Shown here piece after piece: positions 7,226 to 15,145 of a DNA stretch of 15,145 bases. Numbering within the stretch: the stretch's first letter is position 1; every line of letters begins with the position of its first letter. The notes under the pieces are model-generated. The model was not told where the DNA came from. It worked only from the letters and a program-made list of their open reading frames with translations, and searched no databases. The DNA is from Candidatus Altimarinota bacterium (GTDB taxonomy: Bacteria > Patescibacteriota > Gracilibacteria > BD1-5 > UBA2023). Position numbers and translations under genes: made by a program. Location: assembly GCA_947373235.1 (NCBI GenBank), contig CANBWW010000016.1:1-15145 (forward strand), given 5' to 3'.

Positions 7226-9361
7226 ATGGATTTCAGTAAATTTCGTCCTCTGGCTCTTCGAGCTGCGACTATTCTCGGTGTTCTCTTATTTCTCCATCTG
7301 ATCGGAGTATATATATATGAATGAGGAGTAAATATATGAGTGCCGGGTTGAAGTACCAACATAGGAATGATCGGCGAGGCTCCAGTAGTTCCCAATCCAC
7401 TTGATTATGGAAAAAATAGACAAATCGACCTGATGTTGAAATTTTTATTTCGGGGATTGATCCACTACGATGTATCTACGGCAACTTATAGTGGAGATAT
7501 CGCCAATTGTGACATCAGTGATCTTTCGAAAGTAACCTGTACAATCAAAGAAAAACAACTGTGGTCAGACGGAACAGAAATACAAGCAGATGATATTATC
7601 GCGACCTATCAAGCTTTTCGAAATAACTCCAGCAATGACAAAGTGAAAGCTTTTCTCGGAAATGTTTCGGTCATCGCAACCGATCCAAAAACAATACAAT
7701 TTTCTGCAAAGGAGAAAAACTCACTCATGCTCGATATTCTTTCGTACCCAATTGTTCGTTCTGATATGCTCGAAAGAATCCGTACCAATCGTCTTTCTGC
7801 GGATGGGTATCTTACTTCTGGATCATATGTATTTACGGAAAATATAAAAAATGAACAATTTGGTTTTGATCGAATAACGATCAAAAGAAATACGAATAAT
7901 CCTGGTGAAAGCTGGCTCGATAAATATAATTTCTTGTTTTTTCCTGACATAAATAGTCTCGAACGTGGAAGTGAAAATCTCAATATCATGGTTCCCTCTC
8001 CAAAAAAAGAAAAAGTTCAACTCAGTCCAAGATTTGCACCTTATACCTACACAATGCAAGAGTATATAGGACTCTTTGCAAACACTGATACGATCGAAAC
8101 ATCCATCAGACAACACTTGATGCTCCAGATAGCAGATAGTCTTTCGGGCATAACGGTCGACTGAGAAAAGCCGGTGAGCAATATTTTGAATGCAAGTGGG
8201 AAAACTACACCCGTCGTACTTCAAAAAAGTCTTGCTGATATACTCAGTGAAAAAGGATATGCAAAAATAGATACAAAAGTCAGTGCGCTCGAACAACAAA
8301 CGGGCATGCTTACTGGGTCAAGTGTCGACTATGGTGATAATACCTGGGTAGATACTCCATCGAAAAAGAAAATATTTTTCAGTCAAATAGCCGAATGAGC
8401 TTTCAATATATCTGGAAAAGTACCCACTGGAACGACCGCCGTGAGTGTAAATGACTATACTTTAAAAGAGTTTTCTGTTGGCAGTCCTCGATTTAGTTAT
8501 GCGGTAAATCTGAATGATGGAACTCTCAAGGAATGAAAAAATACATATACCGTTATTTTTACTACTGGTACTGGAACAAAAATAACGGGAGATGTCCTCG
8601 ATATCTATTATTCCAAGGATCCAACAGCACTGGAAAAAATGCAATCAGAAGTGAATACAGGATTTTTAGCTACCCTCAATACCCCAGAACTCGTCAATGG
8701 ACGTCTGGCAAAAATAGAACTTCAAAAAGCAGAGATTCTCAAACTCGATCAACGTTATTATTATAACGAAAAACTCGAACCCTACACGCTCCACATTACC
8801 TATATAAATGAGCCTGCATCTCTCGAAAAATATGCAACGACCATCAGCAATGCACTCACCAATATGGGAATCAAGAGTGAACTCACTCAAAAAGATAACC
8901 AGGGTCTGGCAGATATGCTCAAAAAATGAGAAAAAAACTATGACTTTATCGTCGTTGGATTTGAGGCAAGTGGTCGGATTTCGCGAATATGACAAGTATT
9001 TTTATCAACCGAAGCAAAAACAGGGATCAACTTTTCGAAAATAGAAAGTAAATCACTCGATGCACTGTTTGCCAGTCTCCGCATTGCAAATACAACGGAA
9101 GTAGTACAAGGTATCGTTAGAAAAATACAAGACTATATAGATTCTGAAGCATTTTTTATACCGATTTCGAGTCCACTTCACACACTCTACATCGATAAAA
9201 ATCTCAAAGGTGTCAAAAAAATAGATACATTTCAAGATATTACCACCCTCTACAACGTGATAAAAACAGCAAGTATAAAGCAAAATTATAACATAGACTG
9301 GAAGAAAAAAAGTATATCTGGATTTTTTTACTGGCTTTGACAGAAATCCCTTCTTAAATAA
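7226..9361 (+). CDS. Family 5 extracellular solute-binding protein, membrane anchored, with Ig-like insert
   Basis: A 711-residue protein with nine TGA codons read as Gly; under the standard code it breaks into many pieces. An N-terminal signal anchor (about 13-31) is followed by a Gly-rich linker and the SBP_bac_5 fold of peptide/nickel-type ABC binding proteins: LKFLFRGLIHYD, then LWSDGTEIQADDIIATY (W113). No lipobox is visible, so it is probably held by the N-terminal helix. Residues about 391-441 (GAFNISGKVPTG through KEGKNTYTV) look like an inserted bacterial Ig-like beta domain, which the family normally lacks; it fits a size above the usual 500-600. The C-terminal lobe continues after it. 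No permease or ATPase gene is nearby, so the ligand and partner are unknown. It lies 70 bases after secG and 10 before the next gene. A weak promoter, TTGAAG (7188-7193) with TATAAC (7209-7214), would give a leader of only a few bases. Confidence 0.85.
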
Positions 9362-9371
9362 TTAATGCTTC

Positions 9372-10445
9372 ATGGATCAGACAGATCACACCCCTACAAA
9401 CACTCATAAAAATCATGCGGAACATGATATCTGAGAACAACATCATGAAAAATGAGAGAAACTTCTCCATCACGATAAAAAAGAAGAAGATCATACTTCT
9501 CCTCATGCATCGATTGCTCTGAATGCATGGGAAATAGTGACAAACTTTCCATCACTCAAGAAACTCAACTTTTTTCCCTCGCTTATAGCCATGCTTTGGC
9601 TTTTAGTCATCATCATATATCAAGTTACGTTTACGTATATCATCATTTTTCATAAGAAGGATGTTTTTATGGAATCTGTTTTAAAAATGATTCATACGGA
9701 CTATTTTGGAAATATGATTATTTTTTTGGTTACTATTTTTCTCCTCTATTTATTTATAACACCACTTACAGAAGGTGGTATCATCGAGATGATACATTCT
9801 TATAGAAAAAGTAATGGCGAGAAACCTCATAGAACTTTCCAGTGAATTTTCGACGGATTTCGACACTTTCTTCCCCTTATGGAAGCACATAATGTGATCG
9901 CTATTTTTCGGCCACTGACGATCATCACTTCATATATCATGCTTCTCAGGCTCTTTGGACAAGAGTATTTGGTACCGATTTCATACTGTATGCTTACCTA
10001 TCTCACTTTTGCATTCTTTATGAATATGTGTTTTGCTTACACAAAATTCTTTATCATTTTCGAACATAAAGCTGTTATTCCAGCATTTTCAGCATCAACG
10101 AATATGGCGATGAGACATATTTCTATAACTATGCGACTCTACTCGACGATGATTCTCCTTTATCTTCGTACGATTTTTGTAGCACTTCTTTTTCTCGGAA
10201 TTCCTTTCGTTGTTTCTGGAATCATTACATTTTTTAGTACTTTGTGAGTGCAGGTCTTTCTCCTTTCAGTTTTCGGGATCATCACTTCTGCACTTTTTAT
10301 CATCATCGTTCATCTCAACTCAACTTTAGAAATTTTTATAGAAGCGACTTGGTATGAAGCATACCAACTATGCAAGATGGAAGATGATGAAGAGAACGAT
10401 CATGATGATGATCACAACGACCATGATAATCACTGACATCACTAG
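9372..10445 (+). CDS. His-rich multi-pass membrane protein of unknown function
   Basis: A 357-residue protein with five TGA codons read as Gly. Residues 1-50 are polar and His-rich (NHAEHDIGEQHHEKGEKLLH, then HDKKEEDHTSPHA). The middle has about six hydrophobic helices, beginning near residues 66-88 and 112-135 and ending near residue 335. The C-terminus is an acidic His tail (DHDDDHNDHDNHGHH). I do not recognise the family. The His clusters at both ends suggest metal binding or sensing; that is inference. The ATG at 9372 is chosen because an in-frame TAA lies at 9363-9365 and it is the first ATG after it; the start is 10 bases after the solute-binding protein stop. The stop TAG lies three bases before sufU, so the three genes form an operon. 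Confidence 0.7.
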
Positions 10446-10448
10446 AAC

Positions 10449-10850
10449 ATGAACTCTCAAGAACTCATCATCGCATACTCTAAAAATCCTTCAAATAAAA
10501 TAATTTTAGAAAATGCAAGTATTCGCTATAAGGAAACTAACCGCATATGTGCTGATATAGTTGAAGTCTTTTTGGTTCTCAAAGAAGACACTCTCGTCGA
10601 ATTTTGATTCGATGGATATATGTCGATCATAGCCACCTCATGCACTTCGATCACCTGAGAAATACTTATTTGATGGAAAATAGATGAGATATTGAAACTG
10701 AATGAGGCATTTATACATGAAAATATCGGAGATGATATATCACCTCGTCGAAGATTTGCTTCACTTCTATGACTTCTAGCTATCAAAAATGCAATCCATG
10801 AATGGAGAAAAGATGGGATAAAAGAAGACTTCAGTGATATAGTCATTTAA
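10449..10850 (+). CDS. SufU/IscU-like iron-sulfur scaffold homologue lacking canonical cysteines
   Basis: A 133-residue protein of normal SufU length with four TGA codons read as Gly. The N-terminus IAYSKNPSN, then NRICADIVEVFL (31-42), matches the SufU NPxCGD region with Cys34 and Asp36 kept. The second motif, normally FxGxGCxISxASxSM, reads FDGYMSIIATSCTSIT (54-69): the ligand Cys is Ser59, with a different Cys at 65. The third, normally RxxC, is RRRF (100-103), with Phe103 at the Cys site. SufU accepts sulfur from SufS, using a zinc site made of these three Cys and the Asp. Here two of the three Cys are gone, so a changed role is likely. It faces sufS convergently across a shared terminator. 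The fold assignment rests on motif spacing and context. Confidence 0.65.
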
Positions 10851-10863
10851 AATAACATAGTAT

Positions 10864-10900
10864 AAAAATCTCCAAGAATGAGAATATCTTGGGGATTTTT
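10864..10900. terminator. Bidirectional terminator between sufU-like gene and sufS
   Basis: AAAAATCTCCAAGA (10864-10877) pairs with TCTTGGGGATTTTT (10887-10900) over 14 positions with one wobble, around a 9-base loop. A and T runs on either side make it an intrinsic terminator for both converging genes. Confidence 0.85.
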
Positions 10901-10905
10901 ATATA

Positions 10906-12114
10906 TTATATCTTCTTTAATTCATTCACAAAGGTATCTATATCTTCCTTCGTATTATAGAGAGAAAGACTCATGCGAAGTGAACCTTTTATTCCTAAGT
11001 AAAGATGTAGAGGTTCAGTACAATGATGACCAGAACGAACACATATGCCTGCATCTGCGAGTATTTCAGATACATCATTTGGATGATGCTTTTCAAAAAC
11101 AAAAGAAAATACACCCAAACGATGATCTTCACTCGTTGAACCAAGCAATCGAATCGATGAAGGAAGTTCTTTAAATTTTTCAAGTGCGTACTCAACCAGT
11201 TCTCTTTCATAAGATTCCAAAGTTGTATAACCTCATATAGAGTCGATATAATCCATGGCCGCGAGCAAAGAAACGGCTCAAACGATATGTGGAGTTCCTG
11301 GTTCATGACGAAATGGAAGTCCAGCTGGTTGATATCATGAAGTAGTCACAGAATTGATAGCTCCACCACCACAAAAAGCAGGTTTCATTTTTTTGAGGAT
11401 TTCTTTTGTACCATAAAAAAAACCGATTCCCGTGTCTGACATAGCTTTATGTCCAGTAGCGATAAAAAAATCTATTCCATATTTCTGAACATTGGTTGCC
11501 ATATGGGGAAATCTTTGAGAAGCATCGAGGATAAAAATCCCTTCTTTTTTACTTTTAAATGAAGTTTTTTCTATGATTTTCGATACTCTTTCGAGATCGA
11601 GAACTTCTCATGTTACATTCGAGGCACCTGTTAAGGAAAGGATTTTTGCTTTTGGAAGTTTTCTTTCCAAATCTTCATAATCAATCGTTCCATCAGGATG
11701 AATCGCCACCCAATCAATTTTGATATCATTTTCTTCTGCGATAATCTGCCAAGGAACGATATTTGCATGGTGTTCTAAAAGTGAAAGCAAAATAGTATCA
11801 CCTTTCTGAATTATGTCAGATTTTACGAGTCCATGAGCAATAAGATTGAATGCATAGGTTGCATTGTAAGTAAAAACAATCTCGGCATCTGAATCAGCAA
11901 AAATCTTTCGAGCAATGGCTTTTTTTGCAGCAATATACAGTAAAGAACTTTCCATAGAAAGGTCATATGCTCATCGATGAATATTTGCATAACTCGTCGA
12001 AAAATACTCAGAAATGGCATCGATCACCATTTTTGGTTTTTGTGCGCTCGATGCAGAATCAAGAAAAACAAGATTCTTATGGGTGGAGAATATAGGAAAA
12101 TCCTGACGAAACAT
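10906..12114 (-). CDS. sufS: Cysteine desulfurase SufS
   Basis: A 402-residue PLP enzyme that removes sulfur from cysteine as a protein-bound persulfide for Fe-S cluster or other thiol assembly. Visible family landmarks in order: LDSASSAQKPKMVIDAI, YANIHRG (Gly48 is TGA), LLEHHANIVPWQ, LTGASNVTG, the PLP lysine K223 in ATGHKAMSDTGIGFFYG, the SufS-type GYQPAGLPFRHEPGTP region, and the active-site Cys365 in RSGHHCTEP, typical of group II desulfurases. Length is normal for SufS. Five TGA codons are read as Gly. The start is 27 bases after the stop of the TPR lipoprotein gene on the same strand, so the two are probably co-transcribed. No SufBCD genes lie in the window. The only scaffold candidate nearby is the altered SufU-like protein. 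Confidence 0.95.
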
Positions 12115-12141
12115 AGAAAAAAAGAAAAAAGAATCTTCGAA

Positions 12142-13560
12142 TTACCACCAAGTATTTTTAGGGTTTGTACTCCCTGAAGCGCTTTCCATGGAACTTATTT
12201 GACTCAGATATGAATCTGATTCTTTCACGATATCAGGCCACTCGGAAAGTCAGGCGAGTTTCTGAAAGAGAGTTTTTGCAGTCGTTACATCTCATGAATC
12301 AAGCAACAAAATTGCTTTTTCCAGTTGATAATTTGGATTCTGATTTTGGATTTCTTCACTCGTATTTTGTATGATCGCCATAGCATCATCACGATCACCT
12401 GTAAGTCGTAAAATCTGGATGTAGAGAGGCTGTATGATCGGGGAATCTCGGAATTTACGAAGTCATTGGATCGCCCAACTTTCTGCTTTTTCGTTTTCTC
12501 CTTGTTCAAGAGCAAAAGAAATTCCAACAGCGAAATCATCGGGAGTGATCGCCTCATCTTGCAAAAGATAAGCAAAAACTTTCATAGCTCATGCAGTATC
12601 ACCAAGAAGAGAATAGTTATATACCAATCGTCGTTCGAGATCTATTTTTGGTTGATACCCAGAAATAATCGCATTATTGAGATAAAGATTCGACGAGCTA
12701 TAATCACTCAGGTGTGCAGCGATCTCGCCCATACGCATTATGGATTGGAGATCATTTGGATTTTTTTCTAAATATTGAAGGATCAGTTTTTTAGATTCTG
12801 TGTATTCTCCGAGTTCATAGAGAGAAAATCATTCGATCTTGATAACTTCGGTATAATCAGGACGATTTTGGAGGATTTCTTGAGCAATTTTAGTACTAGC
12901 GCGATACATTCACTGTTCATAGAACTTTGCAGCTACGAGCAGATTTCGATATTGAAAATCATCAGAGATTTTTGTTGCATTCTCGATCTGGTTTTTGAGA
13001 TCCAAAATCTCAGAATTGCTTCCAGAAGAAGACTGGATGGAAACGATACAATTATGAATACCGGTATAACAAGCATCGACCACATCATAATATGGAGTCA
13101 GATTCGTTGAAGGAAGTTTTGCGAGTTCACCAAGTCGATCATATCTATTTCCATCGAAAAAGAGCGCATGATAGAGTTCATCTTGTTCAGAAGAAGAAAG
13201 CTCAGAAAGAGGAACTTGGACATATTCACTATATGCTTTCGACCAATTTTTTAACAGAAAATAAACATGCGCGATTTTCTTTCGAACCACTTGGTCATCT
13301 GGGATTTTTTCTTGGATAGAAAGATAATACGAAAGTGCTTCTTCTGGAGCATTTTGAAGCGAATAAAAATCTCCTTTGCGAATTCATGCAATATAGGATT
13401 TTCTTTTCTTAGCGAGATCAAGACGGATATCAGGATCAAGTGTTGTCTGATAGGCTCATGTTTGATTCTGATTTTCGGAAATCGTGTGTTTTGGAAATTC
13501 TCAAAAAGAACAAGAACTCAAAAAAATCGTGAAGATGCAGAGAGATAAGATGAAACGCAT
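12142..13560 (-). CDS. TPR-repeat lipoprotein
   Basis: A 472-residue protein beginning MRFILSLCIFTIFLSSC, a lipoprotein signal with lipobox LSSC (Cys17). The rest is helical and built from tetratricopeptide-like repeats. Examples are PEEALSYYLSIQEKIPDDQV, YRASTKIAQEILQNRPDY with GFSLYELGEYTESKKLI, SLLGDTAGAMKVFAYLLQDE, and LLDSGDVTTAKTLFQKLARL. Nine TGA codons are read as Gly, often at the turn between the two helices of a repeat. It should sit on the outer face of the membrane as an assembly or docking scaffold; no specific partner can be named. Cysteines in DACYTGIHNC may form a disulfide. The promoter at 13568-13595 is so close that the transcript would start at or next to the ATG. It lies upstream of sufS in the same direction. 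Confidence 0.8.
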
Positions 13561-13567
13561 AGACGTT

Positions 13568-13595
13568 ACTATAGTGAAAATATAGAAAAATCCAA
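13568..13595 (-). promoter_or_regulatory. Promoter of the TPR lipoprotein-sufS unit (leaderless)
   Basis: On the minus strand a -35 TTGGAT (13590-13595) and -10 TATAGT (13568-13573) are 16 bases apart. The expected start, about seven bases past the -10, falls at 13560-13562, the A of the ATG. The hexamers match those of the pilin operon promoter. Confidence 0.5.
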
Positions 13596-13626
13596 AGTCT
13601 TTTTGACAGAAAAATAAGAAAAAATA

Positions 13627-13654
13627 TTGGCAAGAAAGCGCTTTCTTATATACT
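13627..13654 (+). promoter_or_regulatory. Promoter of queA
   Basis: A -35 TTGGCA (13627-13632) and -10 TATACT (13649-13654) are 16 bases apart, giving a start near 13661 and a leader of about 32 bases. It is divergent from the TPR lipoprotein promoter. Confidence 0.5.
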
Positions 13655-13692
13655 CTGAAACATTCAAATCCTCATCCATAATTCTCTTTTTC

Positions 13693-14844
13693 ATGTTTTC
13701 TCTGAAAGATTACAACTATATACTTCCCGAGGAACTTATTGCTCAGGAAGCGATCCATCCACATCACTATGCCCGTATCATAGTCGTCGATCGACAAACA
13801 GGTCTCATAGAAACACAAAGCATTTTTTGGAATCTTGATGCACTTATACCGAGAGATCGTGTTCTCTTTTTGAATAATTCACGAGTACTTCCAGCTCGAA
13901 TTCCTCTGAAAAATGTAAAAATCACTCGGGAAGATGGAAGTGAGTGAATCATAAAAAATGGTGAGATACTCTTTTGTAAACTTCTTTCTTCTGGTTTATT
14001 TGAAGGCTTGGTACGACCTGGAGCGAAGTTTCGCAAAAATACAAAAATCCACTTTTCAGAGTGAAATCTCCAAGTGATCGACATGTCTGACACAGGTCGC
14101 ATACTGTGAGCTGATAGCATTTCTATTTTTGAAATCATGAAAAAATACGGAGAACTTCCTCTCCCTCCTTATATAAAATATACAAAAGAAAAAGAACAAG
14201 ATTATCAGACAAGTTTCGCAAAAAAAGAATGATCCGTCGCGGCCCCAACAGCTTCACTTCACTTCACTCAGAAACTCCTCGCTAAACTTCCACAAGAAAA
14301 AAAATATGTGACACTCCATGTTGGACTCGGTACTTTTAAGTGAATCGATACTGATGATATCCGAGACTATCATATCCACTGAGAACTTATAGAAGTAAGT
14401 AAAGATATTTTTTGAGATATTTTTAAACTGAAACAAGAAAGTAAAAAAATACTCGCGATCGGTACGACCGTATGTAGAACACTCGAATCCCTTCCACATC
14501 TTTGGAAATCACTCTCAAACACACAAAAAAATATTTTCTCAGAGAATGTACAAGATTTCTGGAACCAGATAGCGGAAACTATAAATCAAGAAAAACCATG
14601 TATTTCAGATGTTTCCCTTCTAGGAGATTCATTTTTCTTCGAAAGTTCGATCTATATATATCCAGGCATCGATTTTCGTATCGTAGATGACTTGATAACC
14701 AACTTTCATTTACCGAAATCTTCACTTCTCGTCCTCGTCAGTGCCTTTCTCGGGAAAAAAGAAACGGAAAAACTCTATGAAAAAGCTATCCAGGAAAAAT
14801 ACCGATTTTTTAGCTTTGGGGATGGAGTATATATAAAAAGCTAA
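13693..14844 (+). CDS. queA: S-adenosylmethionine:tRNA ribosyltransferase-isomerase QueA
   Basis: A 383-residue enzyme that transfers and isomerises the ribosyl group of AdoMet onto 7-aminomethyl-7-deazaguanine at position 34 of tRNA, giving epoxyqueuosine. Landmarks in order: YILPEELIAQ, FLNNSRVLPARI, PLPPYIK, QTSFAKKEGSVAAPTASLHF, VTLHVGLGTFKG, HIHGELIEV, CRTLES, DDLITNFHLPKSSLLVLVSA, and YRFFSFGDG. Seven TGA codons are read as Gly, including the Gly before SVAAPT. The usual length is about 340-350. The excess is an insertion at about residues 270-315, between RTLES and the SIYIYPG strand. The ATG at 13693 is chosen because it sits just before the conserved N-terminal FSLKDYNYILP; the frame is open further upstream but the promoter lies there. 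The tRNA-Ser(TGA) gene follows with its own promoter. No other queuosine gene is in the window. Confidence 0.95.
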
Positions 14845-14851
14845 AAATATT

Positions 14852-14879
14852 TTGACAAAAAGAGCTCTGTTCATATACT
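14852..14879 (+). promoter_or_regulatory. Promoter of tRNA-Ser(TGA)
   Basis: A perfect -35 TTGACA (14852-14857) and -10 TATACT (14874-14879) are 16 bases apart. The start is expected near 14886, about 22 bases before the tRNA. Confidence 0.65.
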
Positions 14880-14907
14880 TCCGTGTGTCCGAAGAAACCA
14901 CGCATCT

Positions 14908-14995
14908 GGAGGGATGGCAGAGTGGTTGAATGCAGCAGTCTTGAAAACTGCCGTGCCGCAAGGTACCCAGAGTTCGAATCTCTGTCCCTCCGCCA
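14908..14995 (+). tRNA. tRNA-Ser(TGA)
   Basis: A class II tRNA. The acceptor GGAGGGA pairs with TCCCTCC, the discriminator is G, the anticodon stem GCAGT/ACTGC carries the loop CTTGAAA with anticodon TGA (reads UCA), and the long variable arm includes GTGCCGCAAGGTAC. The T arm is CAGAG-TTCGAAT-CTCTG, with an encoded CCA (14993-14995). The anticodon TGA reads the serine codon UCA and has nothing to do with decoding UGA; the tRNA-Gly(TCA) that the genetic code requires is not in this window. Confidence 0.95.
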
Positions 14996-15005
14996 TAAGA
15001 TTTCT

Positions 15006-15031
15006 AAAAAACTCCCATACGGGAGTTTTTT
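15006..15031 (+). terminator. Intrinsic terminator after tRNA-Ser(TGA)
   Basis: Six A, CTCCC, a 4-base ATAC loop, GGGAG, six T: a perfect 11-bp stem ending in a T run, 11 bases after the tRNA. Confidence 0.85.
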
Positions 15032-15052
15032 AAAATACTAACTAAAATATAT

Positions 15053-15086
15053 TAAAAACCTCTATAGTTACATATAGAGGTTTTTA
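15053..15086. terminator. Second terminator, likely for the gene entering from the right
   Basis: TAAAAACCTCTATA (15053-15066) pairs perfectly with TATAGAGGTTTTTA (15073-15086), 14 bp with a 6-base loop. It is symmetric and lies directly past the stop of the minus-strand gene end at 15092, so it probably serves that gene and backs up the tRNA terminator. Confidence 0.75.
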
Positions 15087-15091
15087 ATTGA

Positions 15092-15145
15092 TTAATTACG
15101 AATAATGTATCCTGAACCAGCACCCTTTGTTGCACCACTTGCTGC
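15092..15145 (-). CDS. C-terminal end of an unidentified protein
   Basis: A minus-strand frame enters from the right edge and ends in TAA at 15092-15094. The 17 visible residues are AASGATKGAGSGYIIRN, a Gly/Ala/Ser-rich tail. No TGA occurs. The frame is chosen because it ends just before a terminator hairpin and its composition is protein-like. Another frame ending at 15096 gives a Cys/Trp-rich, less plausible tail. Nothing can be said about function. Confidence 0.4.
   Translation of the reverse strand, partial: AASGATKGAGSGYIIRN

Noticed and set aside
7609..8299. Long antisense frames (126 and 158 codons) opposite the solute-binding protein gene.
   Set aside because: They are shadows of the coding strand with no start context and composition unlike real proteins (many Phe, Ile and Cys).
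7226..9361. Apparent pseudogene: the solute-binding protein broken by nine stops.
   Set aside because: All breaks are TGA, there is no frameshift, and the same pattern occurs in every other gene. It is recoding, not decay.
14908..14995. A tRNA with TGA anticodon taken as the reader of UGA codons.
   Set aside because: Anticodon UGA reads UCA (Ser). Reading UGA needs anticodon UCA, which is not found in the window.
1..15145. CRISPR array, insertion sequence, attachment site or prophage genes.
   Set aside because: I saw no regularly spaced repeats, transposase or integrase motifs, or terminal inverted repeats. The tRNA genes show no duplicated 3' ends nearby.

Overview
The window comes from a bacterium that reads UGA as glycine (translation table 25). 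Read with the standard code, most genes look shattered. Read with UGA as Gly, 15 intact reading frames appear, each ending in TAA or TAG and together holding roughly 60 in-frame TGA codons by hand count. Several of these fall on glycines expected from the protein family (SufS HRG, the G of a HEFGH zinc motif, the G before SVAAPT in QueA). This code is known from the candidate phyla Gracilibacteria (BD1-5/GN02) and Absconditabacteria (SR1). CGA still codes for Arg at conserved sites, which leans towards Gracilibacteria. AT-richness, short genes and the near absence of Shine-Dalgarno sequences fit a small CPR genome.

Layout. 1-184: start of an unrecognised minus-strand gene. 305-600: minus-strand tRNA pair, Ser(GCT) then a CAT-anticodon tRNA (probably Ile2), with promoter and terminator hairpins. 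803-988: tiny Gly/His-rich membrane protein, separated by a palindromic terminator from the minus-strand block that follows. 1027-6761 (all minus, in order of transcription): four small signal-peptide plus two-helix proteins resembling VirB2/TrbC-type pilins, a secreted HEFGH metallopeptidase, a degenerate RNase J-like protein that has lost its metal site, and a complete RNase J. 6949-10850 (plus): secG, an orphan family 5 solute-binding protein with an inserted Ig-like segment, a His-rich multi-pass membrane protein, and a SufU-like scaffold protein. 10906-13560 (minus): a TPR lipoprotein followed by the cysteine desulfurase sufS. 13693-14995 (plus): queA and tRNA-Ser(TGA). A minus-strand gene end with a Gly-rich tail closes the window.

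How it fits together. The most interesting parts are the pilin-like/peptidase operon, which looks like a piece of a surface or secretion structure in a lineage with a host-associated or predatory lifestyle; the tandem of an active RNase J and a catalytically dead paralogue; and a SufU-like protein that lacks two of the three canonical cysteines and is transcribed towards sufS. Almost every start codon is an ATG preceded by a T-rich or otherwise SD-free leader. One promoter is placed so that the transcript would be leaderless.
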